Shown here piece by piece: positions 17,877 to 27,292 of a DNA stretch of 64,000 nt (its first letter is position 1; every line of letters begins with the position of its first letter). Under the pieces are notes generated by a model that worked only from the letters and a program-made list of their open reading frames with translations, was not told the DNA's origin and made no database searches. The stretch is from positions 124,001 to 188,000 of the forward strand of contig LIHN01000004.1 of assembly GCA_001314545.1 (NCBI GenBank), written 5' to 3'. This DNA is from Bacteroidetes bacterium HLUCCA01 (GTDB lineage Bacteria; Bacteroidota; Rhodothermia; Balneolales; HLUCCA01). The translations under genes and the position numbers were made by a program.

Positions 17877-18506
17877 ATGATTAACGGAATAAAGACCACC
17901 GTACTTTATTTTGCTGCCGTACTATTGATAGTTTCCTGCTCTGGCAAAGGAAATCATATGCCCGGGGGTCAGCGGAGTTACGAAAACATTGCTTCCATTC
18001 TGAATCAGTTACCTGAAGTTTTGGCAACAGCAGTTGATAATACCGGCAAAATGTCCATCTCTGATTATGAGTCTTCTGAAGAACCTGATACCGCCTCAAT
18101 TCAGCTGGAGGTTGCCGATCTTGCAGAAAAACATGATCAAAGCAAAAATTATGGTACACTGGTACTGGTAACCCATATTACACACTGCAGGTTTTGTCTG
18201 GATGAACTTGATTTCTGGCAAGAATGGACTAATTCGGAAAATTCTAACCCTATGGGTGCACAAAAACCAACTGTTTTATTGGTTATTACAGGTGCAAACG
18301 ATGCAGATGCCGGATTATTTGTAAAAAACCATGGCTATACCTTCAAAACCCTCCTGGATACTGATGATCGTCTAGCCGGGTATGTACCTGATTTTGGTAC
18401 ACCCTTTAAACTATTCATCGACCATAACCATCATATAGAGGATATACGTCCGATCGGGACCAATGAAAATCTAAACAGGTATGTGAGCTCCGTTATTGGT
18501 ATTTAA
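17877..18506 (+). CDS. Thioredoxin-fold (TlpA-like) lipoprotein with CRFC motif
   Basis: The product is 209 residues from the ATG at 17877. The signal peptide ends in LIVSC, placing the lipidated cysteine at 21. The C-terminal half has the thioredoxin-like order: strand LVLVTHITH, the active-site motif C104-R-F-C107 at a helix start (LDELDFWQEW), then a cis-proline-like stretch (VPDFGTPFKLFID). The CXXC motif suggests a periplasmic disulfide reductase or isomerase. It is the last gene of the peptide operon, so a role in forming or reducing the disulfides of the four-cysteine peptide is attractive, but unproven. It could instead be a general redox lipoprotein. Confidence 0.75.
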   Translation: MINGIKTTVLYFAAVLLIVSCSGKGNHMPGGQRSYENIASILNQLPEVLATAVDNTGKMSISDYESSEEPDTASIQLEVADLAEKHDQSKNYGTLVLVTHITHCRFCLDELDFWQEWTNSENSNPMGAQKPTVLLVITGANDADAGLFVKNHGYTFKTLLDTDDRLAGYVPDFGTPFKLFIDHNHHIEDIRPIGTNENLNRYVSSVIGI

Positions 18507-18541
18507 GTTTACTCTTCTGAAAACAAACCCTATTTTAGGTT

Positions 18542-18883
18542 ATGAGTATATCTTTTGAAATCAGCGAAATTGACGTTGATACCGCTTCACAAACACTGAG
18601 TATTGTCTGGAACGACGGCGAAACCTCTTTTTTCCCTTTCGACGGGTTACGAAAGGTGTGCCCTTGTGTATTTTGCCGGGGTGGCCATGAATACATGGGG
18701 AAAAAGATGGACCCGGCTGAACTTGCCAAACCAGCACAGCGTGAATGGCGTATCCGATCCGTAAAACCAATGGGTAACTATGCTATTCAAATAGTTTGGA
18801 ATGACGGACATGATTCTGGTCTGTACCGCTTCGAAGCCCTGCGCCAACTTTGGGAAGAATTCAAGCTTCTGGAAAAAACTTGA
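18542..18883 (+). CDS. DUF971 protein (GBBH-like N-terminal domain)
   Basis: This is a 113-residue single-domain protein of the DUF971 family, related to the N-terminal domain of gamma-butyrobetaine hydroxylase. Visible marks are IVWNDGETSFFPFDGLR, then CPCVFCRGG with three cysteines, and the second half VWNDGHDSGLYRFEALRQLW. The cysteine cluster probably binds metal. Family members are linked to iron-sulfur or Mrp-type cofactor proteins in several genomes, but the role is not settled. It starts 35 bp after the peptide operon on the same strand and may receive read-through, yet it is a widespread housekeeping gene and probably independent. Confidence 0.88.
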   Translation: MSISFEISEIDVDTASQTLSIVWNDGETSFFPFDGLRKVCPCVFCRGGHEYMGKKMDPAELAKPAQREWRIRSVKPMGNYAIQIVWNDGHDSGLYRFEALRQLWEEFKLLEKT

Positions 18884-19055
18884 TAGAAATGAGGGTTTTG
18901 GTCCGGAGACTCAAACCCTCATTCAATAGTTTATTCTTCACCCGTTGTACAGTATTTCATTTGACCGGAAATACATTTACTGTTTCCTGCAGCAATTAAT
19001 TTCTATCTGTTTGCTGTCGGTATACCGGGAAAAACAGCCAGACCTATCGATCAAC

Positions 19056-21695
19056 TTACCGCTGGGTTGCCTGTCCGTTTATGGTATGACCAAAGAATAT
19101 TCCATTTGCCAGAAGCTTGTTGGTTCCGAACCAGAATCCCCTGAAAGAGGTATTATGAGGTTGGATTATGATACGACCCGAGCCCATTGCTCCTACTATG
19201 AGTCCGGCAGTACCCTTGATTCTTTCCTGGTTTTCAGATGAAATGTACCCACTGGCTAATGGAGTTGTCTCGTGGTAGCGTGCCGGCATGGCATATCGGT
19301 TTTCAGGTTGCTCCAACATCAGTGTATTATTTCTGAATACCGTAAGCTTATTTCGCTGGTACCCATAAAAAAGCGGGTGTTGTGTGTCGATATCAAGATT
19401 AAATATTGATCCACCGATGACCTGAGCACCCCGTTCACCAGAAACATCCGTGTATGAAGCCAGAAAGCTGCGGTCTGTATCAATATCTGAACTGCTGAAA
19501 TCTACATTAATGAGCCCGGCACGACTCGCCCAACTTACCGCTCCGCGTTGCAGAATTAAGGTTCCCCCATCCGAAACCCATCGTTTTAGTTTGTCAACCG
19601 CCGGGTCTGATATATCACCGTAGCTGCCATTAACCATTACTATTGTATTGTAACGGCTCAGTGAAATGGAATTAAACCTTGGTATTTCCACTATGCTCAG
19701 TTGCATGTCATAGCGACGATCCAGCAAATGCCATACTTCACCCACATCATTAGGTGTAACACCTGAACCACCCAAAATCATGACCTCCGGCTTACGCAGC
19801 AGATTAAAATTTCTGCTGCCTATATCTATTCCGGTACTGCTCAAACCCGATTCAAGCGCGTACACAGTAACAGCATCTTCATCGGCAATCTGCTGAATCA
19901 GCTCATTAATTTCGTCAAATTTATCCGGATGCTGAACACCCATCGGAACCACTATTGTACCGTAGTCAAATTCAACGGTACCTGATGCTGTAGCAGCTTC
20001 AAACGGTCGTGAAGCAACCTGAACTACCACACCCTCGCTGAGTAACCGATTGGCTGCACGTGGAGCATAGTAGCTGTCCCAGGTAAACGCATAAGCGTAC
20101 GTCTGTCCTTCACCGGCGGCAATCAGCTCACCATGCGGAAAATCGGGATAACGAGCAACCTGCTCACCCAGTAGATTAGAACTCCATGTTCTTCCACGTA
20201 CTTCAGCGTAGGGAAGGTCAAAGGCGAACGGCAGATTCCAGGTTGATACATCGTAAAAGAGACTGTCTTCAAAAGCCGTTCGCACCTCAAACAACGAAGT
20301 AAGAAAACGATATTGAATTTGGCCCGCAGGAACCACAAACGCCTTCCCGGCCTCAAAAGTCGTACCGTCTACCGTCATAGTCCGGTTCAGTGCATACACA
20401 TCAACCTGATGATGACCTAAAATATCGAGTAAATGCCAGACCCTGGCCGGATCTGCTGGTTCGGAAAATACATAGCCCTTCACGTCCGATCTGCCGGCTT
20501 CTTCCAATGCCGATCTGAAAAATTCACGCTGATGCTCCAGAAGATCCTCCCTGAGTGCCACCCCGGCGCGCATCGTGGAAATTGTAGTAATAAACTGATT
20601 CCTGATCGTGAAAGGAAACGTCAGCAGTCCATAATCACTATCCTGAGCATGCCCGCGTGAACTGCCCTGCTCGTAAAGTATCCCGATAGATCCGTTAATA
20701 TCCGGATAGGTACTTCCTTTACCAATATAAAAATCATCAAAGGTCTCACGGGTCCAGTACAAACTGCCCACTTCATCCAGGGCATCCGCATGAAACCGCG
20801 CAATCTGTTCCGTCAGCTCAAATGTCCTCTCCGGGGTCAGCGGATTATTCCGACTCGGTACACCCGGCTGAAAAAAGTACGGTGAATTAGTGCCCATTTC
20901 ATGGTAATCATTCAAAATAGTAGGCTTCCAATTGTGGTATTGAACGATGCGGCCACGGGACTCGGGGTGCTGCACCGGCATCCAGTCACGATTCGGATCA
21001 AACCAGTAGTGGTTTGTCCTTCCTCCCGGCCAAACCTCCAGGTGCTCACGGTGACTGGGATCAGAGACCGCATTCATACCAACATGCATATTGGCCCAGT
21101 GCGTAAAACGATCGTGGCCGTCAGGATTCAGAATAGGATCAATAATCGTAACACTCTCCCGAAGTATCTCCTCCACCTCCGGACCCTGAGCTGCAGCAAG
21201 AAAATAAGCCAGTAAAATGGATGAATTCGCCGCACTTGGTTCATTTCCATGCACACTGAATCCCTGCCAAATAATGGCCGGCATCGAGGAAAGGTCCAGC
21301 GAACCCGAAACAGAAGGATCGGCCAGCTGAAGATGTTGGGTACGAATCTCCTCCAGCCTGTTCATATTTTCCGGAGCACTGATCATCACCAGATTCAATG
21401 GTCTGAATCCGTACGAAGTAGCGTACTGCTGTATTTCAACACGGTCCGATGCCTCCGCCAGTGCATGCATATACGCCATAATCTGCTCGGAACGGGCATG
21501 CCTGAATCCCACTTCAAAGCCTAATACCTCAGAGGGAAGTGGAACATCAGGATCAAATGTAACTCCCCCGGGCAGGTAGTAATCCAACGTTACCGAATTA
21601 ATATCGGGCGCAGTGTGAATATTGCTGCTCACCTGAGCAACTCCCTGCACACTCAATCCCAATCCTATCAAACATACTGTCAATAACCTTTTCAT
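19056..21695 (-). CDS. Secreted M14-family zinc carboxypeptidase
   Basis: The product is 879 residues from the ATG at 21695. The signal peptide is KRLLTVCLIGLGLSVQGVAQ, cut near VSS. The M14 domain is N-terminal: zinc ligands H149 and E152 in GFSVHGNEPSA, the substrate area NPDGHDRFTHWANMH, NPNRDWMPVQHPESRG, and the later NDYHEMG and GSIGILYEQG. A long C-terminal part (about 440-879) contains a glutamine-amidotransferase-like Rossmann fold (VMILGGSGVTPNDVGEVWHL and TIVMVNGSYGDIS), as in other large M14 proteins of this group. It should degrade peptides outside the inner membrane. It is divergent from another metallopeptidase gene, 135 bp away, suggesting shared regulation. Confidence 0.9.
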   Translation of the reverse strand: MKRLLTVCLIGLGLSVQGVAQVSSNIHTAPDINSVTLDYYLPGGVTFDPDVPLPSEVLGFEVGFRHARSEQIMAYMHALAEASDRVEIQQYATSYGFRPLNLVMISAPENMNRLEEIRTQHLQLADPSVSGSLDLSSMPAIIWQGFSVHGNEPSAANSSILLAYFLAAAQGPEVEEILRESVTIIDPILNPDGHDRFTHWANMHVGMNAVSDPSHREHLEVWPGGRTNHYWFDPNRDWMPVQHPESRGRIVQYHNWKPTILNDYHEMGTNSPYFFQPGVPSRNNPLTPERTFELTEQIARFHADALDEVGSLYWTRETFDDFYIGKGSTYPDINGSIGILYEQGSSRGHAQDSDYGLLTFPFTIRNQFITTISTMRAGVALREDLLEHQREFFRSALEEAGRSDVKGYVFSEPADPARVWHLLDILGHHQVDVYALNRTMTVDGTTFEAGKAFVVPAGQIQYRFLTSLFEVRTAFEDSLFYDVSTWNLPFAFDLPYAEVRGRTWSSNLLGEQVARYPDFPHGELIAAGEGQTYAYAFTWDSYYAPRAANRLLSEGVVVQVASRPFEAATASGTVEFDYGTIVVPMGVQHPDKFDEINELIQQIADEDAVTVYALESGLSSTGIDIGSRNFNLLRKPEVMILGGSGVTPNDVGEVWHLLDRRYDMQLSIVEIPRFNSISLSRYNTIVMVNGSYGDISDPAVDKLKRWVSDGGTLILQRGAVSWASRAGLINVDFSSSDIDTDRSFLASYTDVSGERGAQVIGGSIFNLDIDTQHPLFYGYQRNKLTVFRNNTLMLEQPENRYAMPARYHETTPLASGYISSENQERIKGTAGLIVGAMGSGRIIIQPHNTSFRGFWFGTNKLLANGIFFGHTINGQATQR

Positions 21696-21830
21696 ACGAT
21701 GAAGCTCTAATGTGTTTAATACCAGATACATAATCCATACTGTCAAACCAGACAGAAAAACGAAAATAATTCAATTACCCGGGATATGTATATTGCTTTG
21801 CAATGTATTACATCTCAAGCTCCCTCTCCC

Positions 21831-24707
21831 ATGCTTAAGCTGATCCTATTCCTCATCTTTACCTTCTTGACCCTGAACACGGTCAGCGGACAGTTCTATG
21901 ACACCGTACACCGACCCAATCTCAGCTGGTTCGAACACAATACTGAACACTTCCGCATAATTTTTCATGAAGGCAATGAGAAAACCGCCCTGCGTGCTGC
22001 CTATTTACTGGAAAATGATTATCAAAATATCCGACTACTCACCGGTGGCAGCCTTAAAAACTTTCCGGTTATTATCAACAGCTACAACGACCGGTCCAAC
22101 GGGTATGTCAGCTCGTTTAACTTCCGGATGGAAATTGAATCTCCTCCAATCGCCGGAAAAAGTCTGAATCCACGCACTGGCGGACATCTGGAAAATCTCA
22201 TGTCCCACGAACTGGTTCATGCACTTCAATTCAGCGTCAACGCAGGCTACAACCGGATGCTTTATGTATTCTCGCCGGATCTTGGCAGGTCGGTCCACGG
22301 TTTTGTTCCAACAGGCATCATAGAAGGGCTGGCCGTATATCGGGAAACCGAACTCTTTACAGACGGTGGAAGAGGTAATCATGCCCCCTTCATGCAGCAA
22401 TATTACGGGAATCTTTCCGCTAACCGGTCCTGGAACCTTGCAACCCACCTCACCCCGGCATCCTACTCAAGACCACTGTCAAGACACTACATAGGCGGAT
22501 ACGTATTCACCCGATGGTTTATCGATACCTACGGCATGGAACCTATGAGGAGATCCATCCGCTCCCATGCCCTATTTCCCTTCCTCGGCTACGCCACCAA
22601 CCTATGGTACACATCCGGTATATCCCCATGGAAACTTTCCAGTGAATTTGCAGCATTCACCGATGACCTTCACAACCAGACACTCGAAAGAAATACCCAA
22701 ACCCCTGTTGAAACTATTGACCTTGGCAGACTGAATGGACCGGATATACACCAACCCCAGTGGATCTCAACGGAAGAAATCATCTATTTCGGTCGATTTT
22801 ACAACGAAAGAAGCGGGTTCTGGCTATACAACACCACCCAAAACAGCCACCGGCTCATCGCTGAAACCACGATGCATGAGTCGTACGGATACCGTTATGA
22901 TCCGTTAACCAGCACCCTGCTATATGCCCGCTACCACATCCATCCCTACCATGAAAACCGATATACATCGGATATCCACCAGCTTAACCTCACCACTCTG
23001 AAAAACAGGCAGCTGACCCGTAATCATCGACTACACCATCCCAACATACACAACTATGGTTTACTTGCCTTACGACCATACGGTCACGAGTATCACCTCA
23101 CCCTGCTTCCGGACAGCACACAGGCAGATAGCCAACCCGATTTTGACTCACCTGTCCGTCTCACCGATAACCTCCCCGGCAGTATTACCGAAATACGTGT
23201 TCACCCGGCCGATGATAATTTGATTGCTGTAATTGCCAACCTTCAAGGTCAGCAGGCCCTGTGGCTGCTCCGCATCGAACGGAACAATCAGAATGAGTTT
23301 AATCTGGTAAAACCCGGTACTATTGCTCCCTTCTGGGAAACCCCACCGGATGTCTATTTTCCAGGAGGTATCATTTTTGATCCACGCTTTCATCCCAAAA
23401 AATCATCCCTGCTGCTCAGTGCGGAAATCGATCAACGCATGCAGCTTGTTGAGTATCATTATGACCACGACCAGCTCACCGTACTTACCGATAGTCCATT
23501 TGGAGTCATGGAAGCTTCCTACCATCCCGATGGCAACCGCATTGCGGCTATTGTTCAAGATCAGAATTATCGTAAACTCACTATACTGAACAGCCAGGAT
23601 CTTTTACATGATACCTTGTCCACGGACATCTGGAAGGCACCTTTAGAAGATATTACAGAGCCAGTCGTCACCGATGATATCGTGGCCATTCCGTACCAAA
23701 CGGGAATAAACTGGATCAGACCCAGAACATTGTTTCCCGTAAGCCGGGTTATGTCGGCGCGGGAGACCAACAGCCTGGGACTGGTTATGAGCAGTGCCGA
23801 TGTGCTGCGAAGAAATGCCTATAGTCTGGAAATTTCGCGCGGAAGCGGAAAAACTTTTTATGAATTCAGCTATACCTATGCGGGCTTTTTCCCTAAGATA
23901 AAAATTCAATCGGCACTCCTTCCATTTGCCCCTGGTGGTCAACCCGACGGCGGAACGGATTTGTTCGGTCAGGAACAGATACATGGGGCAGGTCTTCCAT
24001 TTAACTGGTACTTCGACGATCCCGCCGGTACAACGAAACTCAGTGTAAATCCGGAACTGCTGTATTTATCCAATCGCATACAGGTACAGGAAATTGAGTC
24101 CGCTGATGTGCTGGCTGCCAGTAACTGGAACACCTCGGCCCGGATACGCATCAACGCCAGCTATGCCCACAGACTACGTCAGAATCTGCGGGATATGCAG
24201 CCCAGATCGGGAATCAATTTCTACGCCCAAACCGATCTCGATTTCATGACATTCAACGATGCACGTACCTTCAACGGACTCCGGTTTGGAATACAGACCT
24301 GGTTGGCTCCACGGATGCGATCCAATGAATCCCTTCAGCTTGGCATTGAGCTCATCCGGCAAAATCGTTTCGGTTACAATCTTTTCAATCTTATACACGA
24401 TGGATTTGACCTGGCAAGTATGAGCTTCAACAGTCCTGACATTTCGGTATTCTCCGCCCGTTATACCATCCCCTTGTCCTTTCCGGAACGCGGCGGTTAT
24501 CTTTTACCTGTTTATCTGGAAAGTATTTATGCTGTCGCTTTTTCCGAAACTATAGCCAATAACGTTTTCCGCAACCCTACAACACTTATTGGAGGGGGAA
24601 TCCGGGCTCGTATCCGGCTGGTTTATAATATACCTGTTGACATCGGCATCGGACTTACCACCATACCGGGAACATCGGGAAGTACCGGTGTGTTATCCAA
24701 TTTCTGA
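21831..24707 (+). CDS. Secreted gluzincin metallopeptidase with propeller-like middle and barrel-like C-terminus
   Basis: The product is 958 residues from the ATG at 21831. The signal peptide ends TVSGQ. The zinc motif H126-E-L-V-H130 and the third ligand E165 in IIEGLAVYRE are those of gluzincin peptidases. The middle (about 280-620) has repeated strand patterns such as TSTLLYARYHIHPY, DNLIAVIANLQG and HPDGNRIAAIVQDQ, resembling PD40/TolB propeller blades. The last 300 residues alternate polar and hydrophobic strands with GGGIRARIRLVYNIP near the end. This resembles an outer-membrane beta-barrel, so the peptidase may be surface-exposed. Catalytic residues are complete. The start at 21831 rather than 21786 is chosen for the signal peptide. 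The domain order is my reading, not an alignment. Confidence 0.78.
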   Translation: MLKLILFLIFTFLTLNTVSGQFYDTVHRPNLSWFEHNTEHFRIIFHEGNEKTALRAAYLLENDYQNIRLLTGGSLKNFPVIINSYNDRSNGYVSSFNFRMEIESPPIAGKSLNPRTGGHLENLMSHELVHALQFSVNAGYNRMLYVFSPDLGRSVHGFVPTGIIEGLAVYRETELFTDGGRGNHAPFMQQYYGNLSANRSWNLATHLTPASYSRPLSRHYIGGYVFTRWFIDTYGMEPMRRSIRSHALFPFLGYATNLWYTSGISPWKLSSEFAAFTDDLHNQTLERNTQTPVETIDLGRLNGPDIHQPQWISTEEIIYFGRFYNERSGFWLYNTTQNSHRLIAETTMHESYGYRYDPLTSTLLYARYHIHPYHENRYTSDIHQLNLTTLKNRQLTRNHRLHHPNIHNYGLLALRPYGHEYHLTLLPDSTQADSQPDFDSPVRLTDNLPGSITEIRVHPADDNLIAVIANLQGQQALWLLRIERNNQNEFNLVKPGTIAPFWETPPDVYFPGGIIFDPRFHPKKSSLLLSAEIDQRMQLVEYHYDHDQLTVLTDSPFGVMEASYHPDGNRIAAIVQDQNYRKLTILNSQDLLHDTLSTDIWKAPLEDITEPVVTDDIVAIPYQTGINWIRPRTLFPVSRVMSARETNSLGLVMSSADVLRRNAYSLEISRGSGKTFYEFSYTYAGFFPKIKIQSALLPFAPGGQPDGGTDLFGQEQIHGAGLPFNWYFDDPAGTTKLSVNPELLYLSNRIQVQEIESADVLAASNWNTSARIRINASYAHRLRQNLRDMQPRSGINFYAQTDLDFMTFNDARTFNGLRFGIQTWLAPRMRSNESLQLGIELIRQNRFGYNLFNLIHDGFDLASMSFNSPDISVFSARYTIPLSFPERGGYLLPVYLESIYAVAFSETIANNVFRNPTTLIGGGIRARIRLVYNIPVDIGIGLTTIPGTSGSTGVLSNF

Positions 24708-24776
24708 TAACCTTGTATAAATGACTGAAAAAACTGTGATTACCACAGGATCAACCAACCACCAACCCAGCCAGCC

Positions 24777-25316
24777 ATGAAATATTTAACCACTTTGCTA
24801 TCAACCTTGCTTGTAAGTCTGTTCGCTTTCAGCACCACCATCGCCCAGGAAGTTCCAAACCCCCGGGTCAGTCCTACCATGATTTCAGCTATAACCGTTA
24901 ATGATACCTACGTGAAGGTTGTTTACGGAATGCCCTTCAAAAATGACCGTGAAATATTCGGGCAACTCGTCCCCTTCAACGAAGTCTGGCGAACAGGTGC
25001 CAATGAAGCCACTGAAATTACCCTTACAGGCGATGTAGACTTCGGCGGGTCATCTGTACCAGCCGGACACTATGCGCTCTTTACTATTCCTGGACCGCAG
25101 GAATGGACTATTATTCTGAATAACGGTTTGGGTCAATGGGGTGCTTTCCGCTACAATCAGGAACTGGATGTTGCACGTGTAACCGTACCTGTGGAAAATC
25201 TTGAAGAAGTATGGGAGGCCTTCCGGATTCAGTTGGAGGATGTAGATGGTGTTATACATATGATGTTGCGATGGGATCAGACCGGCGTCAGGGTACCCAT
25301 AACACCTTTGCCATAA
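24777..25316 (+). CDS. DUF2911 secreted protein
   Basis: This is a 179-residue protein of unknown function of the DUF2911 family. A signal peptide (KYLTTLLSTLLVSLFAFSTT, then IAQ) is followed by the family core: SPTMISAITVNDTYVKVVYG, then GQLVPFNEVWRTGANEATEI and SVPAGHYALFTIPG, ending in MMLRWDQTGVRVPI. These motifs are clear. Proteins of this family are common in Bacteroidota and related phyla and have no assigned reaction. It lies 70 bp after the metallopeptidase and may be cotranscribed with it. Confidence 0.93.
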   Translation: MKYLTTLLSTLLVSLFAFSTTIAQEVPNPRVSPTMISAITVNDTYVKVVYGMPFKNDREIFGQLVPFNEVWRTGANEATEITLTGDVDFGGSSVPAGHYALFTIPGPQEWTIILNNGLGQWGAFRYNQELDVARVTVPVENLEEVWEAFRIQLEDVDGVIHMMLRWDQTGVRVPITPLP

Positions 25317-25331
25317 CATAAGAACGGAGAC

Positions 25332-25392
25332 ACTGCAGGTTGATTTGAACGAACGCTGAAAAGAACTCATCGTTACCTTATCAACCTGTAGT
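25332..25392. repeat. 13 bp inverted repeat between convergent genes
   Basis: ACTGCAGGTTGAT (25332-25344) and ATCAACCTGTAGT (25380-25392) match at 12 of 13 positions as an inverted repeat around a 35-base loop. It fills the gap between the DUF2911 and DUF1648 stops and may protect both 3' ends. Confidence 0.65.
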
Positions 25393-25394
25393 AC

Positions 25395-25889
25395 TTACTT
25401 ATTTCGGTAGGAATCGATCAGATAAAAGCCGATAATTGCAAAAATAGTCCCCATCATGGCAAACATTATAGCCGGGTTCAGTCCGGATTGTTCGCCCAAA
25501 GCCGTTTGAATTGAACTGTAGGTGATATACAGGAATACATACACCAGTACAGCATTAAGTACCCGGATCATGCGGGACCCTTTCAGGTAAAGTCGGGGTG
25601 CATTTTCTTCCGTCACAGTAACCGGATAGTTATAAATGTGCGGGTAACGGCTCAGGAAAAATAATTTCACAAACATAATTGACCCAATGATGGGCATAAT
25701 CCAGATAAAACCTTTACCTGACCATGCCGTGGGACTTCCATCCGGACCAAAATGACGGGGTACCTCGTCAGGAAGGTCTCCAAAATACCAGGCAGGTATA
25801 AATATGAGGAGTGCCAGTGCCAGCCAACCAGCACGTTCAACGGCGTTATCGAACGGTTCTTTCTTAACAACGATAACCGGATTAGCCAT
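25395..25889 (-). CDS. DUF1648 membrane protein
   Basis: This 164-residue membrane protein has four hydrophobic segments (near 20-36, 64-76, 111-126 and 138-157). Between the first two is the DUF1648 signature LPDEVPRHFGPDGSPTAWSGK. DUF1648 occurs alone or fused to SdpI-type immunity proteins and extracytoplasmic regulators; here it stands alone. The function is unknown. It is downstream of the AtuA-like gene by 27 bp and probably ends the purM transcript. Confidence 0.82.
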   Translation of the reverse strand: MANPVIVVKKEPFDNAVERAGWLALALLIFIPAWYFGDLPDEVPRHFGPDGSPTAWSGKGFIWIMPIIGSIMFVKLFFLSRYPHIYNYPVTVTEENAPRLYLKGSRMIRVLNAVLVYVFLYITYSSIQTALGEQSGLNPAIMFAMMGTIFAIIGFYLIDSYRNK

Positions 25890-25916
25890 AATTTTTACAG
25901 GATATCAGGGTTCAAG

Positions 25917-26288
25917 TTACTCGAACTCAGTACCCGGAACCGGTAAAGCCTTTACTTTCAGGAGCAGTTCCTCAGGTACCTCAACATCCATACGTAAAAC
26001 TTGCGATGCATGTGTCTTTCCCTGAGCATCCAGTTTTAAAGAAACCGTGCCACCACCTCCAAGGCTATCGTGCAGCAGAAAATTAAGTGCTCCGATATTT
26101 TGAAGTTCGAAGCGCTCCACCTCACCCTTGCACACATTTTTCATGTGCTTTTTGACGCGTTCGGTTGTGAGTAGGTCGCACAAGAAAGGATACACATCGG
26201 GATGTCGGGCAATGATACCCACATTACTGGCATTACCTTTATCACCACTGCGACCGTACGCTATTTCCAAAAGTTTGACAACGGGCAT
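25917..26288 (-). CDS. AtuA-like small subunit (ferredoxin-fold domain)
   Basis: This 123-residue protein matches the C-terminal domain of the AtuA/DUF1446 family: LLEIAYGRSGDKGNASNVGI at the start and NFLLHDSLGGGGTVSL in the middle are hallmarks. In acyclic terpene utilisation the family is linked to AtuA, normally as the tail of, or partner to, a larger acyclase-like protein. That large subunit is not in this window. The start codon overlaps the purM stop by one base (TAATG), so it is translationally coupled to purine synthesis, an unexpected partner. The function here is open. Confidence 0.85.
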   Translation of the reverse strand: MPVVKLLEIAYGRSGDKGNASNVGIIARHPDVYPFLCDLLTTERVKKHMKNVCKGEVERFELQNIGALNFLLHDSLGGGGTVSLKLDAQGKTHASQVLRMDVEVPEELLLKVKALPVPGTEFE

Positions 26289-27292
26289 TATACAACTTCT
26301 CCGATTATATACAGGGGAGTCTGACGGTTACTGGCCCACTCTGCCAGATCGGTAATCTTATCCGATGCAGCTACAATGACCAGACCAACCCCAAGGTTAA
26401 ACGATAAACGCATATCTTCTTCCGGGACATTACCCGTTTTTTGAATCAAATCAAAAATTGCGGGTCTATTCCAGGAGGTGTAGTCAACAGCCAGTTCACA
26501 GCCTTCCGGCAGCACTCGTTTCGTATTCCCCTCGATACCGCCGCCCGTTATGTGTGAAAAAGCATGAACCCCATCCATCGACCGCAGCTCACGAATTTCA
26601 GAAAGATATGATTTATGGACCTGGAGCAGTGATTCTGCGACCGACATACCGTTCAATGCCTCAGGTTTGTCATGGATGTCATATTCGCTGAAAAGTACCT
26701 TTCTGGCCAACGAATACCCGTTGGTATGCAATCCGGTACTGGGTAAACCAAAAAGCAGATCCCCTTTCTGTACTTTTGATCCATCGATGAGGTGTTCACG
26801 GTCTACTACACCCACAATAGTGCCGGCAAGGTCAAACTCACCTTCTTTATAGATATCCGGCATTTCCGCAGTTTCCCCTCCGATGAGCGCACAACCGTTT
26901 TCACGGCATGCTATGGTAAAACCTTTGATTACATCATAGGCAATTGACTGATTCAATTTACCTGTGGAAAAGTAATCCAGAAAGAAAAGTGGTTCAGCTC
27001 CACATACAGCAATATCATTAACGCAGTGATTAACGAGATCCTGACCTACTGTATCATATTGTCCGGCTTTAAATGCTACAACCAGCTTGGTACCTACGCC
27101 GTCAACACTACTGACCAATACCGGATCACGCATAGTAGAAAAGTCAGGACGAAAGAGTCCTCCAAATCCACCGATATCACTCAAGACAGACACATTATGT
27201 GTTTCTCTGACGATGGTTTTAATGGATTTCACCAGCTCCTCGCCGGCTTTTACATCAACGCCTGAATCCTTGTAGGTTATACTTTTTTTCAT
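26288..27292 (-). CDS. purM: Phosphoribosylformylglycinamidine cyclo-ligase
   Basis: PurM (AIR synthetase) closes the imidazole ring in purine synthesis using ATP. The 334 residues start with ITYKDSGVDVKAGEELV. They then show the glycine-rich GGFGGLF, SVDGVGTKL, HCVNDIAVCGAEPLFFLDY and GGETAEMPDIY (ATP-grasp-like PurM core), GLPSTGLHTNGYSLAR and the C-terminal HITGGGIEGN. Length is typical. No other pur gene is near. It reads away from the DnaA-box region, whose far side starts dtd. A short upstream gap to 27415 should hold its promoter. Confidence 0.97.
   Translation of the reverse strand: MKKSITYKDSGVDVKAGEELVKSIKTIVRETHNVSVLSDIGGFGGLFRPDFSTMRDPVLVSSVDGVGTKLVVAFKAGQYDTVGQDLVNHCVNDIAVCGAEPLFFLDYFSTGKLNQSIAYDVIKGFTIACRENGCALIGGETAEMPDIYKEGEFDLAGTIVGVVDREHLIDGSKVQKGDLLFGLPSTGLHTNGYSLARKVLFSEYDIHDKPEALNGMSVAESLLQVHKSYLSEIRELRSMDGVHAFSHITGGGIEGNTKRVLPEGCELAVDYTSWNRPAIFDLIQKTGNVPEEDMRLSFNLGVGLVIVAASDKITDLAEWASNRQTPLYIIGEVV

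Noticed and set aside
18945-19241. 98-codon plus-strand frame after the DUF971 gene
   Set aside because: It overlaps the end of the M14 peptidase on the other strand and has no family features; it looks like an antisense shadow.
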